Part shown: positions 44,331 to 56,109 of the stretch, in pieces
How positions within the stretch are numbered: position 1 is the first letter of the stretch
Layout: each line of letters starts with the position of its first letter
Assembly: GCF_047511655.1 (NCBI RefSeq)
Contig: NC_133386.1
Span: 124,863,866 to 124,927,865, forward strand
DNA: 64,000 nt
Direction of reading: 5' to 3'
DNA from: Castor canadensis
Taxonomy: Eukaryota > Chordata > Mammalia > Rodentia > Castoridae
Program-made: the position numbers and the translations under genes
The notes under the pieces: model-generated
What the model was told of the DNA's origin: nothing
Databases searched by the model: none
Seen by the model: only the letters and a program-made list of their open reading frames with translations

Positions 44331-44979
44331 ACTGTGGGACCTCATCCATTAGTGTATCCTCTACTCCTTCCACAGCTGTTTGAATAACTGGTTCAAACTG
44401 AAGTGATTACTCCCTCTTCTGAATGCTATCAGCACTTGATGTTACCATGTTTTTCCTAGTACTATCAGAGTGACATTGACACTGCCCAGAAAGAAGCTGG
44501 TCATATACAAAGGCCTTTGCAGTGCTGTGGGTTCAGAGGTCTGGAGGATTAAAAAGGAACTGGAATAGTAGGGCAAGTGTGTATGTCTGTGTGTGCTTAG
44601 GTAGTTATTTCCAACTAGTGTGGACATATTTCACTATTTTAAGGACTTGCTGAAGATTGGTTTTGGTTTTCCAAGGTAAGTGAGCACCTTGAGAATAGGA
44701 CACTGTGTATACTGTTTTAATGTTCCTCCTATGGTATCTCAGTGCAACCTAGAGGCATAGGTGTCTGAAACAGGTTAACTTTATAGCAAATATTGATGTT
44801 TTTACGTTAACACTCCCTTCTAAAACTGCTCTGATTTTTTTCACATTTCCGTTAATGGCACTGATCTCCTAGTCATCCAGTCTAAAAACTCAGAATTAAC
44901 TGATTCCTTTATCTTCACATCCAAGTGAAAATCCAGTCACTAAGACCTTTCCATGGTTATGACCTTGTTTTGACTCTTC

Positions 44980-45230
44980 ATAGTTTATTTCCATTCTTTA
45001 TCTTCCCCAGGATTCTGCGTGTACTTTGTAATTGTAGTCTCAATTTTTACTTAGCTTCTCAGTCTCTCAATTCTATCAACCTCACTCCAGGCCAGTTGAT
45101 AACATGGATTTTTTTCCCTCTCCTCTCTTCCAGTTCAGTCTTATCAGGCCCTACATAAACCCCACTTCTTAGAGAAGACTCCAGCTGCCCCACTTGGTAC
45201 AAGCCATTCTTCCCCCAGCTTCCAGGCCTA
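44980..45230 (+). repeat. Left arm of a 0.25-kb inverted repeat
   Basis: From about TTTATTTCCATTCTTTATC to TTCCAGGCCTA. It matches the reverse complement of 45593-45850 over its whole length by eye at roughly three quarters identity, with the shared block CATGGATTTTTTTC. Confidence 0.85.
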
Positions 45231-45592
45231 ACCTTTTTTTTTTTTTTTTTCTGTCATGAGAGAAACAGTCATCTTCATTGGACCAGTGTGATTTAGATCA
45301 GTGTTTATAAAACAGGGGGTTGTGGCCCATTAGTGAGTTATAAACTCGATTTAGTGGATCAACAGCATTTTTTAAACAAAATTGTATGCTATTGAGCAGC
45401 CAAGTTACAGAATTTGAAATTATTTCTATAAAAAAATTTAAGTGGCCTGAACCATTATGTGTAATAATATTATAATATTATGTGTAAGAATTCTACTTGA
45501 AGAACAACTCCTGTTAAATCAATTCCAAGATATAATTTCACTTCAGGCAATCTCACCATTAACAGCATCATTAAGAGTCAAATTACAGCTGA

Positions 45593-45850
45593 TAGACCTA
45601 GAGATGCTGGGCAAAGGATAGCTTGTACCAGGCTGGGTCAGCTGGCGTTTTCCCTGAAGAAGGTGGGTGTACATAGGGCCCAAAAAGGCTGGACTGGAAG
45701 ACAAGAGAGAAAAAAAATCCATGGTACCAGCTGACCTGGATTGAGGCTCAAAGAAAAGAGAGACTGAGAGGCTATTGTAAAAATTTAGCCTGGAATTACA
45801 AAATACAAGGCAGGACCCTTGGGAAGCACAAAGTAACGCAAAGGAGGTAC
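45593..45850 (-). repeat. Right arm of the 0.25-kb inverted repeat
   Basis: Reverse complement of the left arm. Shared blocks include CTCAGTCTCTC, CATGGATTTTTTTC and TGGTACAAGC when read on the minus strand. The spacer of about 360 bases holds a run of 18 T and an unassigned AT-rich part. Confidence 0.85.
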
Positions 45851-46133
45851 ATAACATGACAGTTTAAAGAAAGGAAAGTTAAGGGTGAAAATGACTTCCT
45901 GTTGTAGGAAGATGATTTTGTATGGAGAGAAGGGACTTGGGTATCTCAGCAGTTTACAGAATTTCCCTTGATAATTAAATCACTCCTTGTAGAGAGGTGT
46001 TTTTCACAACAGCAGGTGGACATAGTACCTGTTTGTTTCTTTTGCCATCTTGTTTTTCCTCTCAGTGTTTTCATGCTTGCATAATTACAGGGCTGGTTGA
46101 GGTTTTCTGACTTACACTGTGTGTCTAAACACT

Positions 46134-46164
46134 AACAAGAGATAAGGGCGACTTATCTCTTGTT
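46134..46164. repeat. Short perfect hairpin
   Basis: AACAAGAGATAAG, a GGCGA loop, then CTTATCTCTTGTT: a 13-bp perfect stem with a 5-base loop. No tRNA, miRNA or other known RNA context is evident. Confidence 0.9.
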
Positions 46165-46519
46165 TAATCCTCATCCATTTTGTAGATGATTAAAAAAGAC
46201 CATTTCAAAAATGGAGACCTCTATGAGTCCGAGGCAACGAGATGAAAGTGCCACCACTTGCAAGTAGTCGTAATTATCTTCTCATTATGGGCTGCTAGAA
46301 TTGTAGCTTTAAATGGAGGGGATGTCCTGTAGTGGTAGCAGACTATAATTATTGTTCCTGAATCAGTTCGCCTCAGAATGTGCTGCTTTTGTTTTCCATT
46401 GGTTTATTTTTTTAAAGGATGCAAGCCTGTGTGGTTAAACTTTTCATGGTTGTATTCTTTGTGACAATGCTTTTCTCTTATAGGAGATCTTTTATTTAAT
46501 GGTTACCTTATATTATCTT

Positions 46520-46800
46520 TGATAAGAACTGCCCCATGCCACCATTCTGCAGACTGAGCCGCAGCTGGTCTCATCCCTTGCAGAACAAAGCCACACTGTC
46601 CCTATCTCCTGCCACCTCTCTTTGTCCACTCCTAGCCCTTGCTTTCTCCCTAATGCTACTTAAGGCCAGACCCGCCGAGAGAAGCTGCTGTGCCATTTTC
46701 TCTCGGCCAGCCAGCCTGCTTATTAAACTTTGGACATGAGATACCTCTCGTGAGCCTCCTTTGTGTGTGGTATGCAGCGTTTTCCTAACCATCTTTATTG
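46520..46800 (+). mobile_element. Possible LTR fragment of an endogenous retrovirus
   Basis: GC-richer than its surroundings, with a polyadenylation-like TTATTAAACTTTGGAC near 46722 followed by a GAGATACCTCTCGTGAGCC U5-like stretch. The ends and family are not defined. Confidence 0.4.
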
Positions 46801-49233
46801 CCTTTATAAGGACAGAATGGTACCTGGGAAAATATATTATCAAACTGCTTTATAGGTTCTCCAGGGTCACATGCCAAATGTGAAAATATACATATGTGGT
46901 GACTTAGTTTCTTCTGTGTATTAGTAAAAAATATTATTGATGCTATCAACCCTTGGGATTATTTGCTATAATTTGACAAATCTTGAGTTTTTGCTGTCAT
47001 CAAGGATTTGTATATATGCTACCTTGAGTCTTTGCAACTCTGTAAGGAATGTTTTAGTAATTCCTTTTATCCATGAGGCAAGTAAGTTTTCTCATGTGGA
47101 GAAAAACTTGCTGGACATCATCTAGCAGGAAAGTGGCACAATTAGCATGTCAACCCAGGACCTTCAGGCTAAAAAGTTTGGCTTTTCCACTGTATTGAGC
47201 CAACCTTTAAAACACTGACAACCCAGCATGGTAGCTAGTGGTTTGTTTTGCTATGATTGATGAGTAAAGGCATTCCAAGCTGGAGGAAATTCATATGCAG
47301 AAGCTCGGAGACTTGAGAAAACATTATTTCAGAGGATTTCTGAAATGTGAAGTAGGGGAGGGGAAAGTTGGCAAAGATGAGATTGGGAAGGGTGGGTGGT
47401 ATACCTGGACAGGTATTAGTAGTTCCTTGGAGTTTGCCTTCATTGTAGTCTTCCAAGCCACCAGTTGGTTGGGTTATGTCTCCTCTTTGCTGTCATAACA
47501 AACATCCACATTCATAATGAACATTCTTTGTACAGAAATATTTTCTTTGCTTGCTTGTCTCCTCCCCAAGACCATAGCTTCCCTGAGAACAGAGTGTGTC
47601 TTTTATCCTTGTTTCCAGTGTAGCCAGGCACACAAAGTAGGCACTCAGGAAGTAGTGAGAGAATGAAAGGCCTTGTTCTTGCTAAGGAGGAACAGTTCTC
47701 ATCCAAGTCATCTCTATTTGCTGCTCTTCAATGCTTTAAAGGTTGAGTTGGGTCAAGGTTGAGTTGGGTTTTAGCTTGATAATTTCAGGTTCAATTCGTA
47801 TATCCCCAGGCTGACATACCTATGAGGGAAAGATAATAGAGTCTCGCCCAGGACCCAGGGCAGAGTTACTTTGGGTAGCCCAAGTGTAGTCTGGGTCACT
47901 TGGTCTTTGGTTATCATTTCTTTCTTATTCATCTCAACCAACATTGATGGAGCAAGACCTGTGCGCATGGTGTTTTGTGTCGTGGGGGATGCAGAGATGA
48001 ATAAGAAAGAGGGAGGCAGTATGGCATGCTGGGAAAAAGCATAGCCTCTTCACTTCGTAGGGCTCCTGTGGAGTATGAAGGAGATAACGTGCACATGGCC
48101 TCCTCTAACGTTATTCATAGAGGCAGGGGGAGTAACACACATGCTGTGATCCATACATTTTAATTTGGAATATAGGCTTCTTGCTGTCTTGGTGTTTATA
48201 ATAGTATTGTGGGTATAAAACATGTACATATAAGTAACTACAGTGCAAGGCTACATTTGAAAAGCTTTCCAATAGAGCTAAACTTATTGTGGGAGCACAA
48301 ATAAAGCAGGAATGCTTCACGTAGAGGGTGACATTGAAGAGAACTCCAAGGATTTTTTCATACCGTTTGAGGTGGCTGTGGGTATTAAAAGTAACTATTG
48401 CCTAATGTAAGATCTCTTCTCTAACCACCCTGTTAAAAATCAGGCCTCCTCTGCCATTCTATCTGACTGAAACCTGTACAATTACAGATGTTAAGTATTT
48501 ATTGTGTATTTGCTTTTTTGTTATCTGTTTCTTGTGTTCTGTCACTAGAAGGAAAGCACTGTGAGGACAGTGGACATAGGTAGCTTGTTCATTGTCCCAT
48601 GGTGGGCACTTAAGAAATACTTGTCAAATGAATTAATGCAACCACCGACTGTCATTTCTTTGTTCACTTATTAGCTCTGGGCAGTTGCCATCCAAGATGC
48701 TGATGTGGTGGCGAAAGCACCTGAAAGTCATCAAAGGAAGTCACTTGATTGCATTTGAACTTGCTGGTATTGTTCTGAGCTTTTTGGTTTAAGCTAAGGA
48801 TATCCTTTTCCCTTCCTTCATCTTTTTTATGGTGCTGAAAACAATGAGTGGTTTGTAGAGTGTATTTTTAAGATGTTGATAAGAAATCCCTGGAGACCAT
48901 TTTATAGTGAAATCAATTGAAAATTCGATGTTGGAGTTTCCCGGGAGGAAAAAACTTAGACATTACTTTCATCAGTTTCTTCCTTTTGTGGATACTATTC
49001 ATGTGGTGACTTTGTAAAGTTTACTTTTTCTAGAGTGCTTTAAAATCATGTACTTTTCAATGTAACAAAAACAATTCATTTTAAAGCTGTCTCTAAAAAG
49101 AGAACATTATTTCACAGGTTTCTCAGTGCGATTTGCAGAAGATCCTGCCTGGAGAAGCTGAGTATTTTAGCATTTTGACATAGTATTATGCTAGCATGTA
49201 CTCCTTTTTTTTTTTTTTTAACTAAAGTAGTTT
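46801..49233. other. PRCP intron 1, unassigned stretch
   Basis: No gene recognised. Visible items are a 15-base tandem duplication AAGGTTGAGTTGGGT at about 47740-47770, an L2-like tail at about 48415-48640, and an oligo-T run at 49206-49219. Confidence 0.35.
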
Positions 49234-49362
49234 CTTGCCAGGCATGGTGACACACACACATGGGCACTCAGGAGGCTGAGGCAGGAGGACCACAAGTTCT
49301 AGGCCAGTTGGGCTGCATAGCATGGACATGTCTCAAAAATAAATAAAAAATAAAACAAACAA
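49233..49362 (+). mobile_element. B1-like SINE
   Basis: GCCAGGCATGGTGACACACA, CAGGAGGCTGAGGCAGGAGG and GGGCTGCATAGCATGGACAT, ending in an AAATAAATAAAAA tail. Confidence 0.9.
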
Positions 49363-49693
49363 AAAAATGTTGTTTCTTAATTCAGAAATAACCATGTGAA
49401 GATTGTGAACCCTGGTGTCCTTTGTCCTTTGGCCAACTACCGTAGAACAGGGACCTGAAAGTTTGTAAACAATTAGGTTATTATGTTCTCTCAATTTCTT
49501 TAAACAGTTTTGGAGAAAAAGAATGGGAATAGAATATGCTTTGTTAATGGCTGTCAAATACTAAGAGGAGCCTTGGAATGCTCACCAATTTAATGGGACC
49601 CATACTGTTTAGATGTCCACAGTCAGAGTCTTGCTGAATCACTTATGAATGGGTGATGGTAGTGGCTGCCTTTGTTCAAAAGAAGTCCTTTTG

Positions 49694-50604
49694 GGAACCC
49701 TCTTACACTGTTGGTGGGAATGTAGACTAGTACAACCACTCTGGAAAAAAATTTGGAGGCTACTTAAAAAGCTAGACATCGATCTACCATTTGATCCAGC
49801 AATACCACTCTTGGGGATATACCCAAAAGGCTGTGACACAGGTTACTCCAGAGGCACCTGCACACCCATATTTATTGCAGCACTATTCACAATAGCCAAG
49901 TTATAGAAACAGCCAAGATGACCCACCACTGACGAATGGATTAAGAAAATGTGGTATCTATACACAATGGAATTTTATGCAGCCATGAAGAAGAACGAAA
50001 TGTTATCATTCGCTGGTAAATGGATGGAATTGGAGAACATCATTCTGAGTGAGGTTAGCCTGTCCCAAAGACCAAAAATCGTATGTTCTCCCTCATATGT
50101 GGACATTAGATCAAGGGCAAACACAACAATGGGATTAGACTATGAGCACATGATAAAAGCGAGAGCACACAAGGGAGGGGTGAGGATAGGTAAGACACCT
50201 AAAAAATTAGCTAGCATTTGTTGCCCTTAACGCAGAGAAACTAAAGCAGATACCTTAAAGCAACTGAGGCCAATAGGAGAAGGGGACCAGGTACTAGAGA
50301 AAAGGTTAGATCAAAAAGAATTAACCTAGAAGGTAACACCCACGCACAGGAAATCAATGTGAGTCAATGCCCTGTATAGCTATCCTTATCTCAACCAGCA
50401 AAAACCCTTGTTCCTTCCTGTTATTGCTTATACTCTCTCTACAACAAAATTAGAAATAAGGGCAAAATAGTTTCTGCTGGGTATTGAGGGGGTGGGAGGG
50501 AGAGGGAGGGGACGGAGTGGGTGGTAAGGGAGAGGGTGGGTGCAGGGGGGAGAAATGAACCAAGCCTTGTATGCACATATGATTAATAAAAGAAAAAGAA
50601 AAAA
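49694..50604 (+). mobile_element. 5'-truncated L1 insertion (young)
   Basis: Begins GGAACCCTCTTACACTGTTG inside the ORF2 C-terminal region. It keeps the terminal phrases WYLYTMEFYAAMKKNE and ends ORF2 near 50230. A 3' UTR with a long G-rich tract (about 50488-50552) and an A-rich tail follow. The 11-bp target-site duplication AAGTCCTTTTG flanks it (49683-49693 and 50605-50615). The frame upstream of 49949 is broken by a stop, so it encodes nothing functional. Confidence 0.95.
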
Positions 50605-50615
50605 AAGTCCTTTTG

Positions 50616-51800
50616 TTGATTGCTGTTAAATGAATACTGCTGATGTCATATACTGGCTCCTTTGTCATTGGGCTCATTCTTAGGTATTTTATGATTTTTG
50701 GACAATAAACATTTTTATATATGTAGCAATTAAAGAGAGACCTTAACTTGAAACCTGGCTTATTATTTTTATAATAATCTCCCAGCTGGACCTTTCATTA
50801 GCCTTCTGTTTACTCTTCTTCTTTTCATTTTTAAAAATTCTCCTCAAGGTCATCTTCCACAGAATAGTCTAACATAGTTCAGAGTGCTTTGCAATGAATG
50901 CATGAATTCTTTCATTCTCTTCTACTGTATACCAGCCGTTGTTCTAGTCACTAGTGAATTGGCAAGGACAAAGTCCCTGCCTCAACTTTCTGTTTCTAGC
51001 AAGCAGATCATGGCACCATTTGTTGTGGTGGAGAAGACTTTGTAGCTCTGGGTATTCCTGGCTGCATGGAGATCAAGAATGACCTCAAATTTCTTGTCCT
51101 TCCTTCTGTCACAGCCTCTTTATGAAGATCCCAATGTAGTTTTATCCAGCCCTTAAACTTCTCTGCTTCTGCCCTGGGGTGACACTGTGTCCTGAAGGAA
51201 GCTTACAAGTAGGCAGGTAGATATGACGGCAGACTCAGTTTGCAGCCTCAGGGACTTTAGAGATCCAGATGTCAGCTCCTCTTTCCATGCTGCCCTTTTG
51301 TTTTCAAATTATTGCCTCACTAGCTCCCTTTACTCTTCTTTCTAATACACAACCTTGTCCTCACTGCGCTGATTAAGAAAGAAAATGATATGTTATATGA
51401 GGGCCATTTTAGGTAGTGCCTATTCAGTTCCTTCTCACTCTACTTAGAAAGGTAATTCCTTTTGAACCCATCTGGTTCCCAGTGGAGAAGGGGTTCCTCA
51501 TCCTACCCAAGTCAAATCCCACGATCTATGCGTGGACACCTCCCTCCTGCCACCTCAGCATGTCCCTGCCTTGGGTATCTTCCTCTCCCCTATAGTCTCA
51601 TTTGGTCCCTCCAGTTACCTTTCATTCTTGGGCATTGTACCTCTCCCATGTATACTCCTCCCACATTTCTTCATTAAACTGTGTTATTGGAAAGTGTATT
51701 TTCTCTGTCAATCAAATTAACTCTTTGTAGTGCATTTGGGCTCATCAAATACTAGTATGCTACTGGATGAACCTTTATGATTACATATTTTATAGGATGT
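50616..51800. other. PRCP intron 1, unassigned stretch
   Basis: No gene seen. Pyrimidine-rich from about 51430 to 51690, giving open frames of low-complexity composition that I do not regard as coding. Confidence 0.35.
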
Positions 51801-52539
51801 AATGCTTTTTTTCAGGTAAAATTATTGTGCCCTGACTGAGAAGCCACACCTTTAAAGTCTTTCCAGCCTTGTAAGCTTTGACTGTAACCTTGTCACAAGG
51901 TCAGGTATATTAGAAAATATACTTTGATAGTGCCGGTTAGTCCTCTCCTCAACCCTGTGCTGGCTCAAGTATTTGTAGTTATTCATCTCTCTCTTCCCCC
52001 TGCAGTAGAGGACATGCAGTTCCTGTTTCCTCAGCTGCCTAGGAAGATGAACTTTATGAGGTGGCTTGGGTTCTCCCTAAGGCACATGATCTGTCACTGG
52101 CTAAAGGCATATCCAGTGTTCTACAACCCTTTCAAAGCCAGTAACAGACCCACACAATAAACCTGCCTGTATAAACTTGATCTTCTTGGGGAATTTGCAC
52201 TCCATTCTCATTATTTCATGTCATGCTGGTTTCTGAAGTTGTATTGCGTCTGTTTTCATATCAATTGTAGAAACAGAATGCATGTATGCATTCATTCTCT
52301 GTGTGGTCATCGATTGTCTGCTATGTCTAGCATCGCTCTAATCATGGTGACTTAGCAGTGGACCAACACACAAAAGTCTGTTTCTAGTGTTTCTGTTTCA
52401 TTCACTGTTGGTTTACAGAAACAACCTCAGACTTCAGTTCTTTCTTTTTATAGTAAGATTTTCATCTAAATTTAATATCATCTCCCTTTTCTTCCCCTCA
52501 TATACCTCCTACCACAAAGCAATAACAGTTTTTGAGGTT

Positions 52540-52840
52540 AAGCTTGTTTGCACCGTTCACCATAGCTTTGCACATGTATTTGTTCCCTTTGTTTGAAATG
52601 CTCTTTGTTTCTCTTCCATACCTGAGAAGGTTCTTGTTACACTTCAAGGTCAGCTTGCCTGTTGCCTCCTGGTAAAGCCTTCCAGGATACCTGTGCCTCT
52701 GAGCTCCCCCAGCACTTTGTACATAGAGCTAAACCACACCATTGCGCAGTAGTTTGTGGTACCTTCATCACTTTTGTTAGGTTCATAACTTGAGAGATGG
52801 AATTGTATCTTATTCGGTTCTTTCCTTAATGTCTGCTACT
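52540..52840 (+). repeat. LINE2 3' region
   Basis: GTTTGAAATGCTCTTTGTTT, CTTCAAGGTCAGCTTGCCTG, TCCTGGTAAAGCCTTCCAGG and ATAACTTGAGAGATGGAATT are L2 3'-end phrases in order. Confidence 0.65.
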
Positions 52841-52864
52841 TAGTACTAAATATTTTAAATAAAA

Positions 52865-53115
52865 GAAAAATTTAATATTGTGGTTTATTGCAATATAATT
52901 TACATAAAATTGTATAGTAAAATAGAAATGTAAATGTATGTACATTATAACATTTTATCTTAAATGAAATTTTGAATGTTCATCAATCTCTTTGTAAATT
53001 ATTTTATTATACTATAGAAACATGTATCATCCTATCTCTGAAATCTCCTCATTCTCTTAGCTACTTCCTTCTTGCAGTGATAACCACTATCCTGACTTTT
53101 AAATCATATGTTTTG
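52865..53115 (+). repeat. Ancient L1M-like fragment
   Basis: TATAATTTACATAAAATTG, TAACATTTTATCTTAAATG and CAGTGATAACCACTATCCTG resemble old mammalian L1 3' UTR text. The family is uncertain. Confidence 0.4.
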
Positions 53116-53139
53116 AACCTAGACTTTAAAAAGAAGGGG

Positions 53140-53345
53140 AATGCTAGGTGTGATGGTACACTCTTATAATCCCAGTATTTAGAAGGCTGAGGCAGAAGGC
53201 TCTTCAGTTGGAGGTCAGCTGGGCTGCAAAACAGAACCATGTCTCAACAAAATCTCAAGAACTGGGTAGAACAGTGTGGTAGAGCCCTTGCCTAGCATGC
53301 ATGAGGCTCAGGGTTCCATCCCCAGCTCCGTGGGGCAGGGGAGGA
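53140..53345 (+). mobile_element. Composite SINE (7SL-like plus tRNA-like)
   Basis: GCTAGGTGTGATGGTACACT and GAAGGCTGAGGCAGAAGGCT, then GAACTGGGTAGAACAGTGTG, GCCTAGCATGCATGAGGCTC and GGGTTCCATCCCCAGCTCCG. It is older than the dimeric copies near 17.8 and 26.3 kb. Confidence 0.8.
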
Positions 53346-54518
53346 AAATGGTTGCTATATTTCAGTGATGTGAGTACATCATTATTTAGGGGGGAAAAAA
53401 AGCTTAAGATAATTGGCATCTGTCTGGATTCTTACCCAAGAATTTGGCCTTGAGATCCAATTTCTATACTGTCCTTAATGGGCTTTCCCACTTTACTACT
53501 TATACAACAGCGCCCTCCGATGGTGTAACAGTTTCTAAAATTGTTGGATTTAATCATCCCAGTGACACTTCAGTTTCACAGCTGAAGCTGTGGCCCGGTA
53601 ATTGCAGTTGTACAAAGGTTCCCAAAGCCTGGGAGGTATTGATCATGTGGTGTGGTGTTTCACCAATAGGTGATGCAGTCTTTTTCTGACAAGACTATTA
53701 ACTGTGTGACAAAATATGTTACTTCTTTACTAGAATGCTTTAGGTGTCTCAAGAGCAGGATGCCCCCATTTCTGATTTAGCCATAGAGCTGAGACTATTT
53801 TGGTTTCATAACATTTTGGCAATTAGAATATGAGTCCCTCTGAGGCCCACGGTCTGTGGTTAAAAAGGAGGCTCCTGAGCACTGCAGAGTTGTTGGAGAG
53901 GGTATTTGAACCCATTCTGCTACCATGCAGATACTGCTTTTTTCTTTTCTCCAAATGTAATTACATGCTATTTATGCCACTATTGAAGTTACAGTAGCTT
54001 CTCATATTTTCTCAAGCACCAGTTACTAAAGTGTATCACATCTGTGAATGTTACTAAAGCATCTCACACCTATGAATGGAGTTTTTACATTAGCAAAGGC
54101 ACCTCATGGGGAGACACTTTTTTAGAGCCACATTCATTTAATAATAGTTTATAAAATATCTGTCTTGTTCAAGGGCATTGTGATGCCTGTTGTCATCTTG
54201 CCTTTCATACTACCCATTTACAGTACAGGAGGCTGTATTGCCATCTTTTTTTCCACGAGGGTCTCCTTCGTATCACTTCTTTTCTTCCATTCTCCCTTTA
54301 TTCCTCTTTCAATACATACTTTATTTCTATGAGTCTCCATTTAAAGATTTGAGCATGTTACAAGAAATAGTATAAAAGTAAGGAAATGCAATTCCCTCTC
54401 CTGGTTAATAATGGCAAAAGTGCATGTAAATTTAGAATAGGGTCATATTACTTAGATGGTTTTGTTGGAAGGGTGCCCCTGAGGAAGCTTCCACCTTCCT
54501 TGTTAAAGTGGAAACCAG
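53346..54518. other. PRCP intron 1, unassigned stretch
   Basis: No gene recognised. A CTCF-like word lies at 53508-53523. An ATCTCACACCTATGAATG/ATCACATCTGTGAATG near-duplicate pair lies at about 54037-54077. Confidence 0.35.
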
Positions 54519-54600
54519 GGCTGGGGGTATAGCTCGGTGGCAGAGCATGTGCTTAGCACACAGGAGGCTCCGGGTTCAATCCCAAACACCAAAACAAAGT
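54519..54600 (+). mobile_element. Canonical ID element
   Basis: GGGCTGGGGGTATAGCTCGG, CAGAGCATGTGCTTAGCACA and CGGGTTCAATCCC, then ACACCAAAACAAAG. The A and B boxes of the tRNA-Ala/BC1-type promoter are intact. It is a SINE and not a tRNA gene, because the cloverleaf 3' half is not completed. Confidence 0.9.
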
Positions 54601-55844
54601 GTAACTGGACTTCTGGGGTTGGCAATAAAGAGAAGGGAATGACAATTCCTGTTTCTTAGACTCATCTTTCTCTTGGAGGGACTTACCATTTTCCTTGCCA
54701 CTGCCACTGTTTCCCCTGTAATTATTTAAGTTAAATTTAGTATCTAAATCCTTCCTGTATCCTCGTTAAAGGGAAGACATTCAAGCATCCAAGCATGTAT
54801 TTAAGGCTTTGATATAATAAAGTGGAAATAAATAGGGAGTCACCAAACAGCTGATGATTTGACTTATAGTATATGGCATTGCTCTTTTGATCTAGCTCTG
54901 GGGCTACTCTTGTGTGATGAATGTTTTAGTAGGACCCCATTATTAGTCATCTACCCTTCTCCGGCTATAGACCTAGGGCCTGTGGAAACTCCTCCTTCCT
55001 TCTTTTAGAACTTCTACATGAAAGTGCCCACCCTTCTGGATCAAACTTGCCCAGAAATGTCAGTTTCCATTTAAGAATTCTTACAGGATATAGTGTCATA
55101 ATCTGGAGACTAGTCAGGACACACACACACATCAAATGGGGGAAAGAGAGTCTTACTGCCTTTCATCATGTCTGAATTACAGTTGGATAAGGTGCTTTGA
55201 TTCATTGGAGTGTGAGTCCATTTTTTGTCCTGTCTGTCTCTAAGTATACTTTTTGAATCTTTTGTAAAATTTCAGTTGGTTATTATTACATACCTTGGTG
55301 CCTAAATAAAACTGCGTAGTGAGTTTTCTAATGTAATAGGCTACTGAGAATCAATGTGATTTTGTTTTTATTAGCAACCTGGTTAAATGAGTTAAAAATA
55401 GTAGTATAGTAACAATCAGGTCAGGTCAGTATAACTGGGTTGTGTCCATCATATTGCAAATTTTGGAGAAAGGGTCTTTGGTGTTGTCTGCCAAAGGCTG
55501 AAGTTCATTGTCAGCCCTATCTACAACAGATCTGGGTTTTGGTAGAAGCAGAATTGGGTAGGTGTTAAAAGCATGTGAAAAGATTATATTCGCTTTCTTT
55601 ATTACTGATGTTACTTTGGGGAAATTATCTGAGCTCCCCGAGGGCCAGCATCCTTTTGTAAGACTGGTGCTATGAAAATGCCTCTGGTGACTGGGGATTG
55701 GCATACAGCAGCACACAATGCCAGCACATAGTAGATGCTCTGCTTTCTCTCCCACCTTCACTGCTCCCAAATTGTCACCCAATCTTGTCTAATAGATGTA
55801 ATATTGCTACCAGTTTTTCTGGATGTGAACTTTATAAGTTTTAT
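54601..55844. other. PRCP intron 1, unassigned stretch
   Basis: No gene recognised. The 118-codon minus-strand frame at 55426-55782 includes MIR-like text (AGCACATAGTAGATGCTCTG on the plus strand) and is probably not coding. Confidence 0.35.
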
Positions 55845-55847
55845 TTT

Positions 55848-55932
55848 TTTTGGCAGTACTGTGGTTTGAACTGAGGGCCTTGAACTCGTGAGGCAGGTGC
55901 TCTGCTACTTGAGCTCCTCCCCCAGCCCTGAA
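55848..55932 (-). mobile_element. ID/tRNA-like SINE
   Basis: Plus strand GCAGTACTGTGGTTTGAACT, GAGGCAGGTGCTCTGCTACT and TGAGCTCCTCCCCCAGCCC. Confidence 0.88.
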
Positions 55933-56109
55933 CGTTATTCTTGCACCGTTAAAAAAATCCAAATAATTATTTTTGCTACAATAGATTTTATTTAAAGGAT
56001 GTTCTCTTTGTTTCTTCCTGCCTATGCATTCTCACAGATCCATTTCTCCTCCACATGGCAAAGGGTGGAAGCAGTTTTTGAAATTTGAAACTAATATGTA
56101 CCATATTTT

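Noticed and set aside
54519-54600. tRNA-Ala gene
   Set aside because: A and B boxes are present, but the sequence continues into an A-rich SINE tail and does not close an acceptor stem; it is an ID element.
55426-55782. 118-codon minus-strand frame in PRCP intron 1
   Set aside because: It includes MIR-like text and shows no family features, so it is probably a chance frame.
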